Positions 10,476 to 22,897 of a stretch of DNA of 64,000 nucleotides are shown here, in pieces. A program made the position numbers and the translations under genes. The stretch spans positions 22,306,057 through 22,370,056 of the forward strand of contig JAOANR010000002.1 of assembly GCA_030278955.1 (NCBI GenBank), written 5' to 3'. How positions within the stretch are numbered: position 1 is the stretch's first letter; each line of letters begins with the position of its first letter. Source of the DNA: Hygrophila difformis (Eukaryota; Streptophyta; Magnoliopsida; Lamiales; Acanthaceae). The notes beneath the pieces are model-generated. The model saw nothing but the letters and a program-made list of their open reading frames with translations, did no database searches and was not told the origin of the DNA.

Positions 10476-13400
10476 TGTAACATCCCGGATAATTATATTA
10501 TAATTAAATTACTTGATTATGATTAATTAAATAAGATTGGGCTACATGAGATATAAATTGTGTATAAATTGTGTGATAAATTATTATTGGCCCAAGAATT
10601 AAAAAGGGGATCCAAGTTATCACATTAATAAAGAATAGACACAAGCCCAAGCCCATGCCCATATGTATTAAATCTAAGATTGGAGAAACAAGTGAACAAT
10701 CCACCCCCCCAACCCGTCATTTTAGAGAGAGGAAAAGAAACCAGGGCACTCTTGATGTGAAGCCAGCGACTTGGAGGAAGAAGAGGAGATTGTGGAATCG
10801 ATCGATTCAAAGTGCAATTGAAGCTTCCTTAAGCTCATCAAGGTATGGCATGTCTCTTTCTTCCCTTTCTTTTCTCTTGTTCGAAATTTTGGGGGTTTTG
10901 AGAAGGGTCGAATTTTCCCATTTTTGGGAGGAATGCCGACTGTCCACCGGAGAAGGGAAGGCGCGGTGGTGGAGCAACGACGGAGAGGGGTGGAGCTCGC
11001 CTTTCGGCGAGCTGTGGTGTCGAAAAGGGGCAGCGTGCACAGCGCGCTGCTGTGCAGCGGCGAAATCGCCGCTGCTGCTGGCGGTTGCCGCCGGCCTATC
11101 GCCGGCGGCGAGGTGGTGGTGGCCGGCGTGGTGGTGTTCCGGCAGTGGAGTTGGTGGTGTTGTGATGGTGTGGGTTCATGATTCAACTTGTTTGAATAGT
11201 TTTTGTACATTGTAGATTTTAAGCTATTTTATGCTAGTTAATTGTCTCCTTTTGTTGGGCATGGAGATTGTTGAAGTTTTGAGTTAATTGTTAGCTTGGT
11301 ATTCAATTAGTTTGGTAAATTGTTGGAGGATTTGGGAGTTTGGGAATAATTGAACTTGTGGTTGTTGCATGTTGATTTTTGGTAGTAAACTTGACTTGGA
11401 ATGGCTAATTGAGTTGATTAAATGTGGGGATTTCTTGTATATGTCCTTTAGTAATAATTGGAGCTTGTATTCTAATGGTTGGGTGAACCTTGAAGATGGA
11501 AGGGTTATGAAATTGGTTGTTTTATGTTTAAAAAGCACTAGATTAGATATGGATTTGGTTGAAGACTTTTGGCTAACTAAGGTTTAATTCTAAGTTGCTA
11601 AATTGGAAGTTTGGAAATAATTGGTGAAGATGAATTGGGGAATAAAGGTGGTAGTTGTTCGTAGAAATTGGTTAATTATGTATTTGATAGGTGATTGAAG
11701 TTGTGAAACAAGTTGGTGTGTATTGATTAAGTTTGAATTTGAGTTTTTATATTGAGGTTGGAAGTTTGGGATAGATTCTAGAGTTGAGAATTTTCTATGG
11801 ATTGGTTTATGTTTAAACATGGCTTTTGAATATATAAATTGGAGTATTATTGGGTTGAAAATATTTAATAATGATGAATTAAGGTATTGATATGAAGTTG
11901 GGAATTGGGTATTTGATTGTGTTTGATTATTGAATTCTTGGGCATTCTTGCAAGTTGGAATTGTGAAGCATGTGCATAAATTAGATAGGTGAAGTACTTG
12001 CTAAGTTGGGACTTGTTGGTGATAAGTGAACTAAATTGATGATCTTGCAAGTGTTTTAATGTAAGAATGCTTGAATGCTAGAAATCTTGGAATATTATGT
12101 TGGATGTTGGATTAAATTTTATTATTTTGGCTTTGTTGAATTATTTTAAAGTTGCTAATTCTATGTTGGTAAACATAGAATGGAGATTGTCGAATGGTTG
12201 TTATGGGAGTGCAGAAAGAGGCTGGAGGTGGTGGTTGGGTTGGGAGAAGGATGAGACGAGTATGTTGGTATTGTTAGTTTATTTTAGTTCTTATTATTAT
12301 TATTATACTTTTGTATAGGGAGCAACCACGGGTTTACATTGAAGGCATGGGAAGATTGAAGATGTGCAAATGAGAAGCTTCGAATTTTGATTATACAGGC
12401 AAGGAGTAATTAGTAATCTGTAGATTAGGGAGTTAGACAAGATGTCTAATTATTATTAAATTTATAATTGAATTAAGTTATGGCATGTTAACCTAGACGA
12501 TTAGGATGTGATCCTAATTAAGTAATGCTTTAGATGTAGGGACGTCTATAACTAGACTGGCTCCCTAGGGATCTACCACTCGTTATGTTAGAGCTGGTAA
12601 TGTTTATAATGGATATAGAAGTGTATATCGAAGGTTTGAATTTATGATAGAGAACCTAGACGGCTAGGTGGTTTCTCTGACTATTTATGTTATGATCTTA
12701 TTGGTGTTGTGCCTTTGTGTGTGAGGTGGTATACCTCGGTGATACTTGTGTTATGCTACGGCATGTTTGGCATATGGGGAGTGAACCCTGTGCCATGACC
12801 GGCAATTGGGGAGTGAACCCTTTGCCATGACCCGCTAGACGCTGCTCTGGTCAGTGACGACTATCCGGCTCCCTCACCTATGTTATTGGCCCTGCGTAGG
12901 CTGTTCGTCCGCGGCGGGGGCGACGTTGACGGGCAGTTCATTGTGATGGGAGAGGGTGGTGTCCTCTCGCCAATGATGACTGTCGACCATGGTTATTAGG
13001 AAACGCGTTAGACATGATTATCTGCTGCATTTAGGATATATAGACACATAGGTCATATCATTCATCTCATCATTTATCATGCATAATGATTGCAATGCAT
13101 ATTATGGTTGAAGCACCGGTATGGGACGGTGTGATGTTTAAATACTGTATTTCATTTATGTTATTAATATTTGTATCTATAATTAAGTCATTTAATTCTT
13201 GTACTGTCTAATCTACTTATTACTATTATTTCCTTGCTCAGTACTTTTGTACTGACCCTTGCTGTTGATGTTGTTTTATAGATTCTCCATGGCTGGCGCA
13301 TATCATGAGGATGGGGTACGGGATGAGCGAACTAGTATAGATTACTAATGTTTTAATTGTAACAGTGTGCACAATTTGAATTAATTTATGTTGGTGTTAT

Positions 13401-13594
13401 TAGGCTTTTGCCTTGTTAGTAATTAATTCAGGCTTGTAGCCCGGATATGTTTTTGTGGTTCCTGGGATTATTTTACTGTATTGTTGTTATTATCTCGCTT
13501 CGTATTAGCTGTCTAAGCTGAGTGATCAACAGTTTAGTACAGTTAATACGGCGGTGACGTCGCGAAAATGGTTTTAAATTTTCGGGGCGTTACA
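10476..13594 (+). repeat. 5' LTR of element E
   Basis: I compared it by eye with 16564-19683 and found three differences: A/G at 10533 versus 16621, A/T at 13348 versus about 19436, and one extra G near 13430. Predicted frames in the two copies are the same length and nearly identical, but they are mirrored GC-rich or low-complexity translations on both strands (10655-11215) and are not genes. Composition changes sharply inside the LTR: GC-rich around 10920-11160, strongly C-poor on the plus strand at 11220-12330, and balanced again with a repeated GGGGAGTGAACCC motif at 12777 and 12808. Confidence 0.93.
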
Positions 13595-13597
13595 GAG

Positions 13598-13609
13598 TGG
13601 TATCAGAGC
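13598..13609 (+). other. Primer-binding site of element E
   Basis: TGGTATCAGAGC lies three bases after the end of the 5' LTR, matching the 3' end of plant initiator Met tRNA. Confidence 0.92.
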
Positions 13610-15428
13610 GGTTTGCTCTATTATGTGTTTAAAACTTGATAAAAACATGTGGTGAGGTGTGCGGGGATTGAATGCAGGATAGGTTTTGCATTGTCATATG
13701 CTTGTTAGATTTATTTTACGCTATTATTTTTGTCAACTATATTGCGCACCTTGTGGATTCAAGCCATGGTTTGCAAGATAACCATGGGTAGATAACAAGG
13801 ATATCTTAAGGGGATCTATGTTTTAATTCAACTAGCAACTTATTTAGAAGTTGCTGAATAATTATTGTTATTAATATTATTATTTGATTGGGAATTCTGC
13901 TAACTTGTGTGGTGATAATGCATGAGATCTGTCTTAAAGGTAAATTGCAAGTATTGAATATCTAGATGACTTGATTATGAAGGATCGTCAAGAAGCACCC
14001 GATTCGTTAAGCGTTGGGTAATCATCAACAACAAGTTCTTCTGTGGGGCCCGTAACTAAATTGGAGCTGATTGGCACCTGCAAATCCGTGCTATACAGAT
14101 GCGTAATGATGATCCATTGTCAGCAGATGATCAGAACATCAGTAGAATAATATCTCAGACATCTTTAGATCTTAAAGATATATGGAGTAACTCTTTCGAC
14201 TGTATTGATCGACGGATTTATGATGACATTCAATTTGAGATATCGAATTGAGTATACCGCAGAGATTAATTGAAGGCGTTTATGCAAGGGAATGTCATAT
14301 TGCTCGCATGCTAATATATGTATTCCTGTTACTGGTTAAGTTTCATCTATAAATTCTTCTTTTCATTTTCTTTATTATGAGAAAATGAATTCCTCTATTA
14401 TTTTCCTTGCCTCTTTTGCTGATTCTACTGTGTACGTTTTGGTACCAGTTCTTTTCTTCGAGTTAAACTTTTCTGTTAGTATCTTGTAATGTCAATCACT
14501 CTTGAGGCCATCCGAATGGTCCTCATTGATACTTTATCAGCATTGATATTTTTCTATCGCTTCGATATTTTAATAGTTCGAATTACCTGTCATCTACAAT
14601 GGTATATTATCTATGTATTATTTAAAATTTTTCAAACTCTTCTACAGTTCCCCAAAATTTTATGCTATATTCTCACTGACTTCCTTACATTTTTGGGAAG
14701 TTTCTGTAGTATCTGTTTGAGCGTGAGGTAGCTCTCTCCTTTCATTTAATTATTCCTCATTTTATATTCTGAACTACTATTCTATCCGGAGTAGAGTAGT
14801 TTCTTACTGGGCATTTTGTTAGTGCGTTCTATTCTCTACTGATTTATTATCTCTATAATGAATTGGAGTCTCTATCAATCAGTCAGTAGGATTCCTTCTG
14901 CCAATCCGAGTCAACTCATTATCGGTTCACTTAATTGATTATATTTGTTTCGTTATAGAATGATGCCGATCTTAGTATTCTTGTTCCCGCGATATATTTC
15001 CATATCATTTCGAAAATCATTATACTTGGTATCTACTTGGCACCCTTCCAGTAATTTTAATTCTTTTACCATTCCGATTCTTTTTCACTAAAAATCGGAC
15101 TTCTGTCCACTTCGCGAATTCCTTTTAACTGAATCAGCATCATTCCACACTATGTCTATTTATCTTCATTTTCTACTATACGGTGACGTGTAGACCTTTA
15201 ACTTCTAGTAGGGAAAATGATAAGGCTTATGCAAGTCCTTCTATTTCCTACTATCTCCCCTTCAAGTATAATACTTGAGGGTAATCAGGTGTTATTAATG
15301 CACCCTGATAATCAGCTTCTAGTTGCATTGCCTTCAACTCGTTATTTGGAACACTCTTTACTGGTGTAAGCATCTTGTTGTAAAACAAAGCGCTCTACCT
15401 ATCTGTATTCATTGTGTTCTGCAAACAA

Positions 15429-15584
15429 TGATTTTAGTTGTTTGCATTTCTTTCCATCTGTATCGGAAGATTGTGGCTCCTGATATAATTCGGAATTTAC
15501 CATATTTGATTTTAGTTGTTTGCATTTCTTTCCATCTGTATCGGAAGATTGTGGCTCCCGATATAATTCGGAATTTACCATATT
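15429..15584 (+). repeat. Two tandem copies of a 78-bp unit inside element E
   Basis: The unit beginning TGATTTTAGTTG at 15429 is repeated at 15507 with essentially one substitution (CTCCTGATATAA versus CTCCCGATATAA). Short open frames over it on both strands merely reflect the duplication. Confidence 0.9.
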
Positions 15585-16563
15585 CTTGGAAATTCAATTT
15601 CACCTTCTACTTTGTCTTGGAGATTGTTTGTTTCTTTTTGTGGTGCAGACTTATCCCAGGGCGAGGAATCCTAGTGAACTGTTGAAATAACACTGCACCT
15701 TGTGCAATTTCTATAAGGGGGTATGAAGCAAAACATCCTACAGTACGAACTTGGGAGCGACTAATTCAAAATGTGAATGGACTATTCGGAGCAGAACTCA
15801 GTCCTAACACAATCCAAATAGATTCTCAAGGAATAATTAACTGTTTTAACAGTTAAGAATTGTGTAAGATATCCTCAGAATGAGATGAAATTCGGGAATT
15901 CCATCAGGACTAGGGCTTCTAGCCATAAATTGAGATGACTCCCGGGATAAAATTTACTAAAGTTTGGATCAATAAGCATGGAAATTAAGCGGATTGTATT
16001 AAATTTCCAATGCTCCAATGAGAAAGTGCAAGACTGACAATAGAATTGTGAGACGAGATGCAACGAAACACAGAGTTTACGGCCAAATTGCTGACTGCTC
16101 TCCAGGACATGAAGTAAAAGTGTGAGAAGGAACCACGACAGGAGCTTGAGACTCGCAAGTTTCCAACGTATAGTGAACTCATTTAAAGGGAGACAAATCT
16201 AATTGATCCGTCGAATGTCAATGGAGATTTAGAGAAAAAGGCTACAGTTTGATATAAAATGCCGGATTTAATCTGGATTTTAATACTGGATACGAGTTTG
16301 AAAATTTGTTTCAAGTGTAAGTGAGAAAAGCATTGGATAACGTAGCGACATATCTGTAACGAGACATGTCACAGCTATTACAAGTGTCAGGTTGGCATTA
16401 TCTAAGAACTATGGTCTCAACATTTAATGAGACAATGATGTAAGGAACCGAATGAAGCGTGTAAAGGTGTTCAGAGTTAGAACACACCCCAATTCAGTGA
16501 AGATAACATATTCATCCATATCCTTATATCATTCGAGGACGAATGATCTTAAGGGGGAGGGAA

Positions 16564-19500
16564 TGTAACATCCCGGATAATTATATTATAATTAAATTAC
16601 TTGATTATGATTAATTAAATGAGATTGGGCTACATGAGATATAAATTGTGTATAAATTGTGTGATAAATTATTATTGGCCCAAGAATTAAAAAGGGGATC
16701 CAAGTTATCACATTAATAAAGAATAGACACAAGCCCAAGCCCATGCCCATATGTATTAAATCTAAGATTGGAGAAACAAGTGAACAATCCACCCCCCCAA
16801 CCCGTCATTTTAGAGAGAGGAAAAGAAACCAGGGCACTCTTGATGTGAAGCCAGCGACTTGGAGGAAGAAGAGGAGATTGTGGAATCGATCGATTCAAAG
16901 TGCAATTGAAGCTTCCTTAAGCTCATCAAGGTATGGCATGTCTCTTTCTTCCCTTTCTTTTCTCTTGTTCGAAATTTTGGGGGTTTTGAGAAGGGTCGAA
17001 TTTTCCCATTTTTGGGAGGAATGCCGACTGTCCACCGGAGAAGGGAAGGCGCGGTGGTGGAGCAACGACGGAGAGGGGTGGAGCTCGCCTTTCGGCGAGC
17101 TGTGGTGTCGAAAAGGGGCAGCGTGCACAGCGCGCTGCTGTGCAGCGGCGAAATCGCCGCTGCTGCTGGCGGTTGCCGCCGGCCTATCGCCGGCGGCGAG
17201 GTGGTGGTGGCCGGCGTGGTGGTGTTCCGGCAGTGGAGTTGGTGGTGTTGTGATGGTGTGGGTTCATGATTCAACTTGTTTGAATAGTTTTTGTACATTG
17301 TAGATTTTAAGCTATTTTATGCTAGTTAATTGTCTCCTTTTGTTGGGCATGGAGATTGTTGAAGTTTTGAGTTAATTGTTAGCTTGGTATTCAATTAGTT
17401 TGGTAAATTGTTGGAGGATTTGGGAGTTTGGGAATAATTGAACTTGTGGTTGTTGCATGTTGATTTTTGGTAGTAAACTTGACTTGGAATGGCTAATTGA
17501 GTTGATTAAATGTGGGGATTTCTTGTATATGTCCTTTAGTAATAATTGGAGCTTGTATTCTAATGGTTGGGTGAACCTTGAAGATGGAAGGGTTATGAAA
17601 TTGGTTGTTTTATGTTTAAAAAGCACTAGATTAGATATGGATTTGGTTGAAGACTTTTGGCTAACTAAGGTTTAATTCTAAGTTGCTAAATTGGAAGTTT
17701 GGAAATAATTGGTGAAGATGAATTGGGGAATAAAGGTGGTAGTTGTTCGTAGAAATTGGTTAATTATGTATTTGATAGGTGATTGAAGTTGTGAAACAAG
17801 TTGGTGTGTATTGATTAAGTTTGAATTTGAGTTTTTATATTGAGGTTGGAAGTTTGGGATAGATTCTAGAGTTGAGAATTTTCTATGGATTGGTTTATGT
17901 TTAAACATGGCTTTTGAATATATAAATTGGAGTATTATTGGGTTGAAAATATTTAATAATGATGAATTAAGGTATTGATATGAAGTTGGGAATTGGGTAT
18001 TTGATTGTGTTTGATTATTGAATTCTTGGGCATTCTTGCAAGTTGGAATTGTGAAGCATGTGCATAAATTAGATAGGTGAAGTACTTGCTAAGTTGGGAC
18101 TTGTTGGTGATAAGTGAACTAAATTGATGATCTTGCAAGTGTTTTAATGTAAGAATGCTTGAATGCTAGAAATCTTGGAATATTATGTTGGATGTTGGAT
18201 TAAATTTTATTATTTTGGCTTTGTTGAATTATTTTAAAGTTGCTAATTCTATGTTGGTAAACATAGAATGGAGATTGTCGAATGGTTGTTATGGGAGTGC
18301 AGAAAGAGGCTGGAGGTGGTGGTTGGGTTGGGAGAAGGATGAGACGAGTATGTTGGTATTGTTAGTTTATTTTAGTTCTTATTATTATTATTATACTTTT
18401 GTATAGGGAGCAACCACGGGTTTACATTGAAGGCATGGGAAGATTGAAGATGTGCAAATGAGAAGCTTCGAATTTTGATTATACAGGCAAGGAGTAATTA
18501 GTAATCTGTAGATTAGGGAGTTAGACAAGATGTCTAATTATTATTAAATTTATAATTGAATTAAGTTATGGCATGTTAACCTAGACGATTAGGATGTGAT
18601 CCTAATTAAGTAATGCTTTAGATGTAGGGACGTCTATAACTAGACTGGCTCCCTAGGGATCTACCACTCGTTATGTTAGAGCTGGTAATGTTTATAATGG
18701 ATATAGAAGTGTATATCGAAGGTTTGAATTTATGATAGAGAACCTAGACGGCTAGGTGGTTTCTCTGACTATTTATGTTATGATCTTATTGGTGTTGTGC
18801 CTTTGTGTGTGAGGTGGTATACCTCGGTGATACTTGTGTTATGCTACGGCATGTTTGGCATATGGGGAGTGAACCCTGTGCCATGACCGGCAATTGGGGA
18901 GTGAACCCTTTGCCATGACCCGCTAGACGCTGCTCTGGTCAGTGACGACTATCCGGCTCCCTCACCTATGTTATTGGCCCTGCGTAGGCTGTTCGTCCGC
19001 GGCGGGGGCGACGTTGACGGGCAGTTCATTGTGATGGGAGAGGGTGGTGTCCTCTCGCCAATGATGACTGTCGACCATGGTTATTAGGAAACGCGTTAGA
19101 CATGATTATCTGCTGCATTTAGGATATATAGACACATAGGTCATATCATTCATCTCATCATTTATCATGCATAATGATTGCAATGCATATTATGGTTGAA
19201 GCACCGGTATGGGACGGTGTGATGTTTAAATACTGTATTTCATTTATGTTATTAATATTTGTATCTATAATTAAGTCATTTAATTCTTGTACTGTCTAAT
19301 CTACTTATTACTATTATTTCCTTGCTCAGTACTTTTGTACTGACCCTTGCTGTTGATGTTGTTTTATAGATTCTCCATGGCTGGCGCATATCATGAGGAT
19401 GGGGTACGGGATGAGCGAACTAGTATAGATTACTATTGTTTTAATTGTAACAGTGTGCACAATTTGAATTAATTTATGTTGGTGTTATTAGGCTTTTGCC

Positions 19501-19683
19501 TTGTTAGTAATTAATTCAGGGCTTGTAGCCCGGATATGTTTTTGTGGTTCCTGGGATTATTTTACTGTATTGTTGTTATTATCTCGCTTCGTATTAGCTG
19601 TCTAAGCTGAGTGATCAACAGTTTAGTACAGTTAATACGGCGGTGACGTCGCGAAAATGGTTTTAAATTTTCGGGGCGTTACA
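16564..19683 (+). repeat. 3' LTR of element E
   Basis: Preceded directly by the purine tract AAGGGGGAGGGAA and followed by the CAGAT duplication. It is near-identical to the 5' LTR, as expected shortly after reverse transcription. Confidence 0.93.
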
Positions 19684-21639
19684 CAGATTTAATTCCAAAA
19701 ATTCTAAAAATTCCCCACTGACTCGGAAATACAGAGATAAACAACTTTCGTGTTTTAACTTTTTCGATCCGAGATACCAAAACAGGTCAAAAACATCAGT
19801 CTTCGCAGAAACCCTAATCTGTCCGAATTTTTCTTATGGCAGTTTAAAGATTTCCAGATCTATCCTAGCAAATCAATTCCAAATTCGATGAAATTTTACA
19901 GAGACCTTCATAGGTCGATTATCTACAACTTTCATGTTCGGCTAAAGATCTAGTTCGGCCTAAAACCCTAGTCAAAAACATCAACAAGATCAGACCTATG
20001 TTCTGCCAAGATTTCAAGATCCGATTTCAAAACAGTTTGGTTTGGGGTCGATTTCACATATCAAAGCTTCACGAAAAATTCTAAAAATTTACGGAGGTTT
20101 TCTTAACGTATAGATCTACAACTCTTATGTTCAATGCCAAGCCTAGATCGGTCTAGATCTAAGGTAGAAATCACCAACAAGTTCGAACTAAAGTTCTGTC
20201 AAGAATTTCAAGATCCAGATTTAACGCAGTTCGGTTTCGGGTGGATTTCATATATGAAATCATTATGAAAAATTCCGAAAATTTTACAGTAGATAGATCT
20301 AAGCCTTAGAAACGTTTTTCGTGTTTTAAGTTTTTCCATTTGAAGTTGTTTTAAGGTTCGGAAAAATTAGACAAAACTGTTGCGCCGGTAGAAAACGTAT
20401 GTTGACAGATTTTTGAAAGATTCGATTAAGCTTTTAGGGTTCGTGTTTTAATTACTCCCAAAACCATGTAAGTATTAACTTACAGATTCGTAGATGTCCG
20501 GGATCGTCTATTTCAAAGTCGGGGCTTCCAGTCCACCGTTTATCCTCTCCGTTCGTTGGGTTCTTCGTTCTCGATCCGAATCGGGGTGTAGGATGGAAAA
20601 AGGATGAAGTTAGGATTCGTTTTCGAATCAAGAATGGAAGGAGGAATAGATCGGATCTTACCAAGACGATAGAAGACCCCAAATTCGTCCAAGACAGTCC
20701 CTCCTCTCGGTGTTGTGCCTCCGACGACTTCGGAATTAGAGTTTTATGTGTAGAGAGATTTCGTAGGGTTTTTGTAAAGTTTTCGGGGCTTTCAAAAGGT
20801 CTTATTTATAGGTAAACATGGCCTAGGGGCGTCCAAGGTCTGCCTCTAAGAGTCTTGAGCCGAAAGGTGTTCAACCGAAGTCGGAAAATCCGGATTCGGG
20901 CGAGTAAATCTCGTACGGGGCGTTTCTGCCAGTTGGCGCGGCCGTGGCGCGCTCCCAAGCCAACCACCGCGCGGCCAGTGCGCCACTCACGCCTGGACTC
21001 CGGTCCGGGCGGGTCATGCGATCCGTCGCGCTTTTCCTCCTCTCTTTCGGACTTCTGTCCCTCTTTGTTCTCGGATTCGGATTTCCGGGATATCTTCGTG
21101 CTCCTATTTCCTATCGTCATTTTATTCGGGTCTAAATTTACATGTGGACTCGAGTTATTGAGTCCATCGATGTTGGGTTCACGTGTGACCATTTATTTGA
21201 CTAAATTGTTTTCGGCTTCCCGGGTTCTCGAAATTTTGATTCCTTTTTAATTTAAATTCCATTTCTCATCCGATTAAATTTATTTATTGATTTGCTGAAT
21301 TTATTTATTTATTGTATTTATTTTATTTATTGTATTTATTTTATGTTGGAAAATTCTCGGGTATTACAGTGCTATCCCATTGGGCCTCCTTCTCCTCTCT
21401 TTTGGGCTTCTATCCTCTTACGTTCTTTGGCTTATTTATTGGGTTATCTCTTGGACTAAAATTCCTATTTTTAAGGGGTAGTTTGGGAGAAGGACCTCTT
21501 AAACATGATATTAGGGTCAAAGACCCCCTTTTCATAAGTTTAGAGATAGGGACCCCAAAACTTTGAAACTTAATTAACATTTAAAGATTAACCTGTTCTA
21601 AAATGATTGATGTGAAATATTAAAATATCCTTAATTTTA

Positions 21640-21760
21640 TTATTTATTTATTATTTATTTATTTTTATTTAATTTACTGATTATTATTAATTAATTAATT
21701 ATTATTATTTATTATTTAATTAATTATTTATTATTATTATTATTATTTTAATAATATTTT
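21640..21760. repeat. ATT/TAAT low-complexity tract at the edge of the viral insertion
   Basis: This is an almost uninterrupted run of ATT, TTTA and TAAT units. It separates recognisable element F sequence from the viral sequence, and integrated caulimovirids are often found beside such AT-rich tracts. Confidence 0.75.
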
Positions 21761-22359
21761 TATCCTTATTATCTAGTGGTTCTGTGTATTGTGTATTTTT
21801 ATCGAACAATCTAGTATATGAAAAGTGAAAGACTTGTATTGTAGTAAATATTCTGTTGTGTTTGTTCTTACAATATCAAAATATTATGTTATGGATTCTA
21901 TTTATGATCTTTTGCAGTGAACGTAAATAATTGAAATATATGCCATGATCATTCACAGTATTTATCATTCAAAGTAAAATTTCAGGGTCTACCTCGCTTC
22001 CGTAATATAAGCTTTTGTGGTTGAAATTTCTGATCGAGTCCTTCAACGAGTAATCTTCTTTCCTCGTCTGCTATCCTTCTTCCAGGCCTCCTGCCTTACT
22101 CTGGTATGCACGACCTCTCGGAAATCACTGTATCGATGACTTGACTCTCAACACATCTTTCACTCACATATATTAAGAATTTTGGTAAACTTTAGAAAAA
22201 TATACTCGAAGATATTTACTAGAATGATAAGGCTATTGTGCTTAGCCGATCATCTTTTTATTGAAAGCTTTTAAAATCACTCATAGTTTTACATCAGAGA
22301 GAGAACTAAAGATTACAAAGAAATGCAAAAGAAAGAGTATTCTGGTGGGTATCTTTAAC

Positions 22360-22560
22360 TTCTGCCTTCTTCATAAGCCTTGCCTCCTTTTATAAATGGA
22401 GTCCTGAAGATCTAATGGTCCTGAATTGAGATACGTGGCATCATCTTCTCCCCTCTTTTCTTCTCCATTATTGATGTTCGGTGGCTGTCACTTTCTTCTT
22501 TAATCATGCACTTTGAGCTGTCTTCTTGTAATAATCCATCCGGTGGCTATGCATTATTGT
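22360..22560 (-). promoter_or_regulatory. Candidate pregenomic RNA promoter of the endogenous caulimovirid
   Basis: The plus strand CCTTTTATAAA at 22386-22396 reads TTTATAAAAGG on the minus strand, a good TATA box about 500 bp downstream of the last viral ORF. That is where the 35S-type promoter of caulimovirids lies. The upstream stretch (to about 22560) has a GTGACAGCCACC element but no clear as-1 TGACG pair. Transcription would start near 22355 and run into the leader at the left border. Confidence 0.5.
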
Positions 22561-22897
22561 CTTCAATAATTCACTTGTTTATTGATTTTCTTCTTTGTTT
22601 GCTTGTGTACTTTCGTCATGGCATACGTCTTGCTGCATTATTCTCTTCTTAGTGCTACATTGGTCCTCTTTATCGTCACTGCTTACTTCACTTCGTTGTC
22701 TCTTTCCGAAGAAATGTTCTTGTCTTCAGACTTGTGATGGATTTTTCTACAGCTTTCTTCCATATACTCTTGACTTCTTCTAAGCATTCAAAATTGTATG
22801 TGTCAAATTTCTGAATTAGTCCTGCTAAGTTTCCTGATCTGATTCCTGGAGTGTTCAATTGTTCAATCATTACGATTTCTTCATTTCCAAAAAAGAT

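Larger units (their letters stand above)
13595..16563 (+). other. Interior of element E without coding capacity
   Basis: The 2.97 kb between the LTRs has no long open frame and no Gag, protease, reverse transcriptase or integrase motif in any frame I could read. It starts with the primer site and ends with the purine tract (16551-16563). Its only clear internal structure is a 78-bp tandem duplication at 15429-15584. It may still contain packaging or dimerisation signals, but none is recognisable. Confidence 0.75.
10476..19683 (+). mobile_element. Element E: young non-coding LTR retrotransposon (LARD-like)
   Basis: Two LTRs (3119 and 3120 bp) flank a 2969-bp interior. Ends are TGTAACATCCC and GGGGCGTTACA; the target duplication CAGAT is perfect (10471-10475 and 19684-19688). 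A TGGTATCAGAGC primer site and an AAGGGGGAGGG purine tract set the plus orientation. The tail ATTCGAGGACGAATGATCTT just before the purine tract is typical of the 3' end of Tekay/Del-like Ty3 elements, so E is probably a derivative that lost gag and pol. It must be copied by proteins made elsewhere. It sits inside the 5' LTR of element A. Confidence 0.92.
4640..21368 (-). mobile_element. Element A: gag-only LTR retrotransposon (TR-GAG type)
   Basis: The element is bounded by TGTAACACC on the left and GGGTATTACA on the right, with a perfect 5-bp target duplication GTGCT at 4635-4639 and 21369-21373. It has two LTRs of about 2.64 kb, a primer site (9508-9520) beside the upstream LTR, and a purine tract beside the downstream LTR (plus strand CTACCCTCCTTAAG at 7294-7307). 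The internal region is only 2.23 kb and holds one gag gene with no protease, reverse transcriptase or integrase. Gag-only elements of this kind have been described in plants as TR-GAG and need pol supplied in trans. The element body without the nested E is about 7.5 kb. It sits inside the related sequence F. Confidence 0.9.
9524..21368 (-). repeat. 5' LTR of element A, interrupted by element E
   Basis: The LTR consists of 9524-10475 and 19689-21368. The two parts rejoin cleanly at CAGAT, duplicated on both sides of E, and the rejoined order matches the intact 3' LTR at 5620-5650. The total is about 2.63 kb. The part right of E carries the same minus-strand TATA-like box (around 20803-20812) as the 3' LTR. 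Confidence 0.88.

Noticed and set aside
10655..11215. 186-residue plus-strand and 162-residue minus-strand frames inside the LTRs of element E (also 16743-17303)
   Set aside because: GC-rich low-complexity sequence open on both strands, located in the LTR, with no domain. Identity between the two copies only reflects the LTR pair.
15323..15685. 120-residue frame and antisense frames with internal repetition
   Set aside because: Produced by the 78-bp tandem duplication; no family resemblance and no codon structure.
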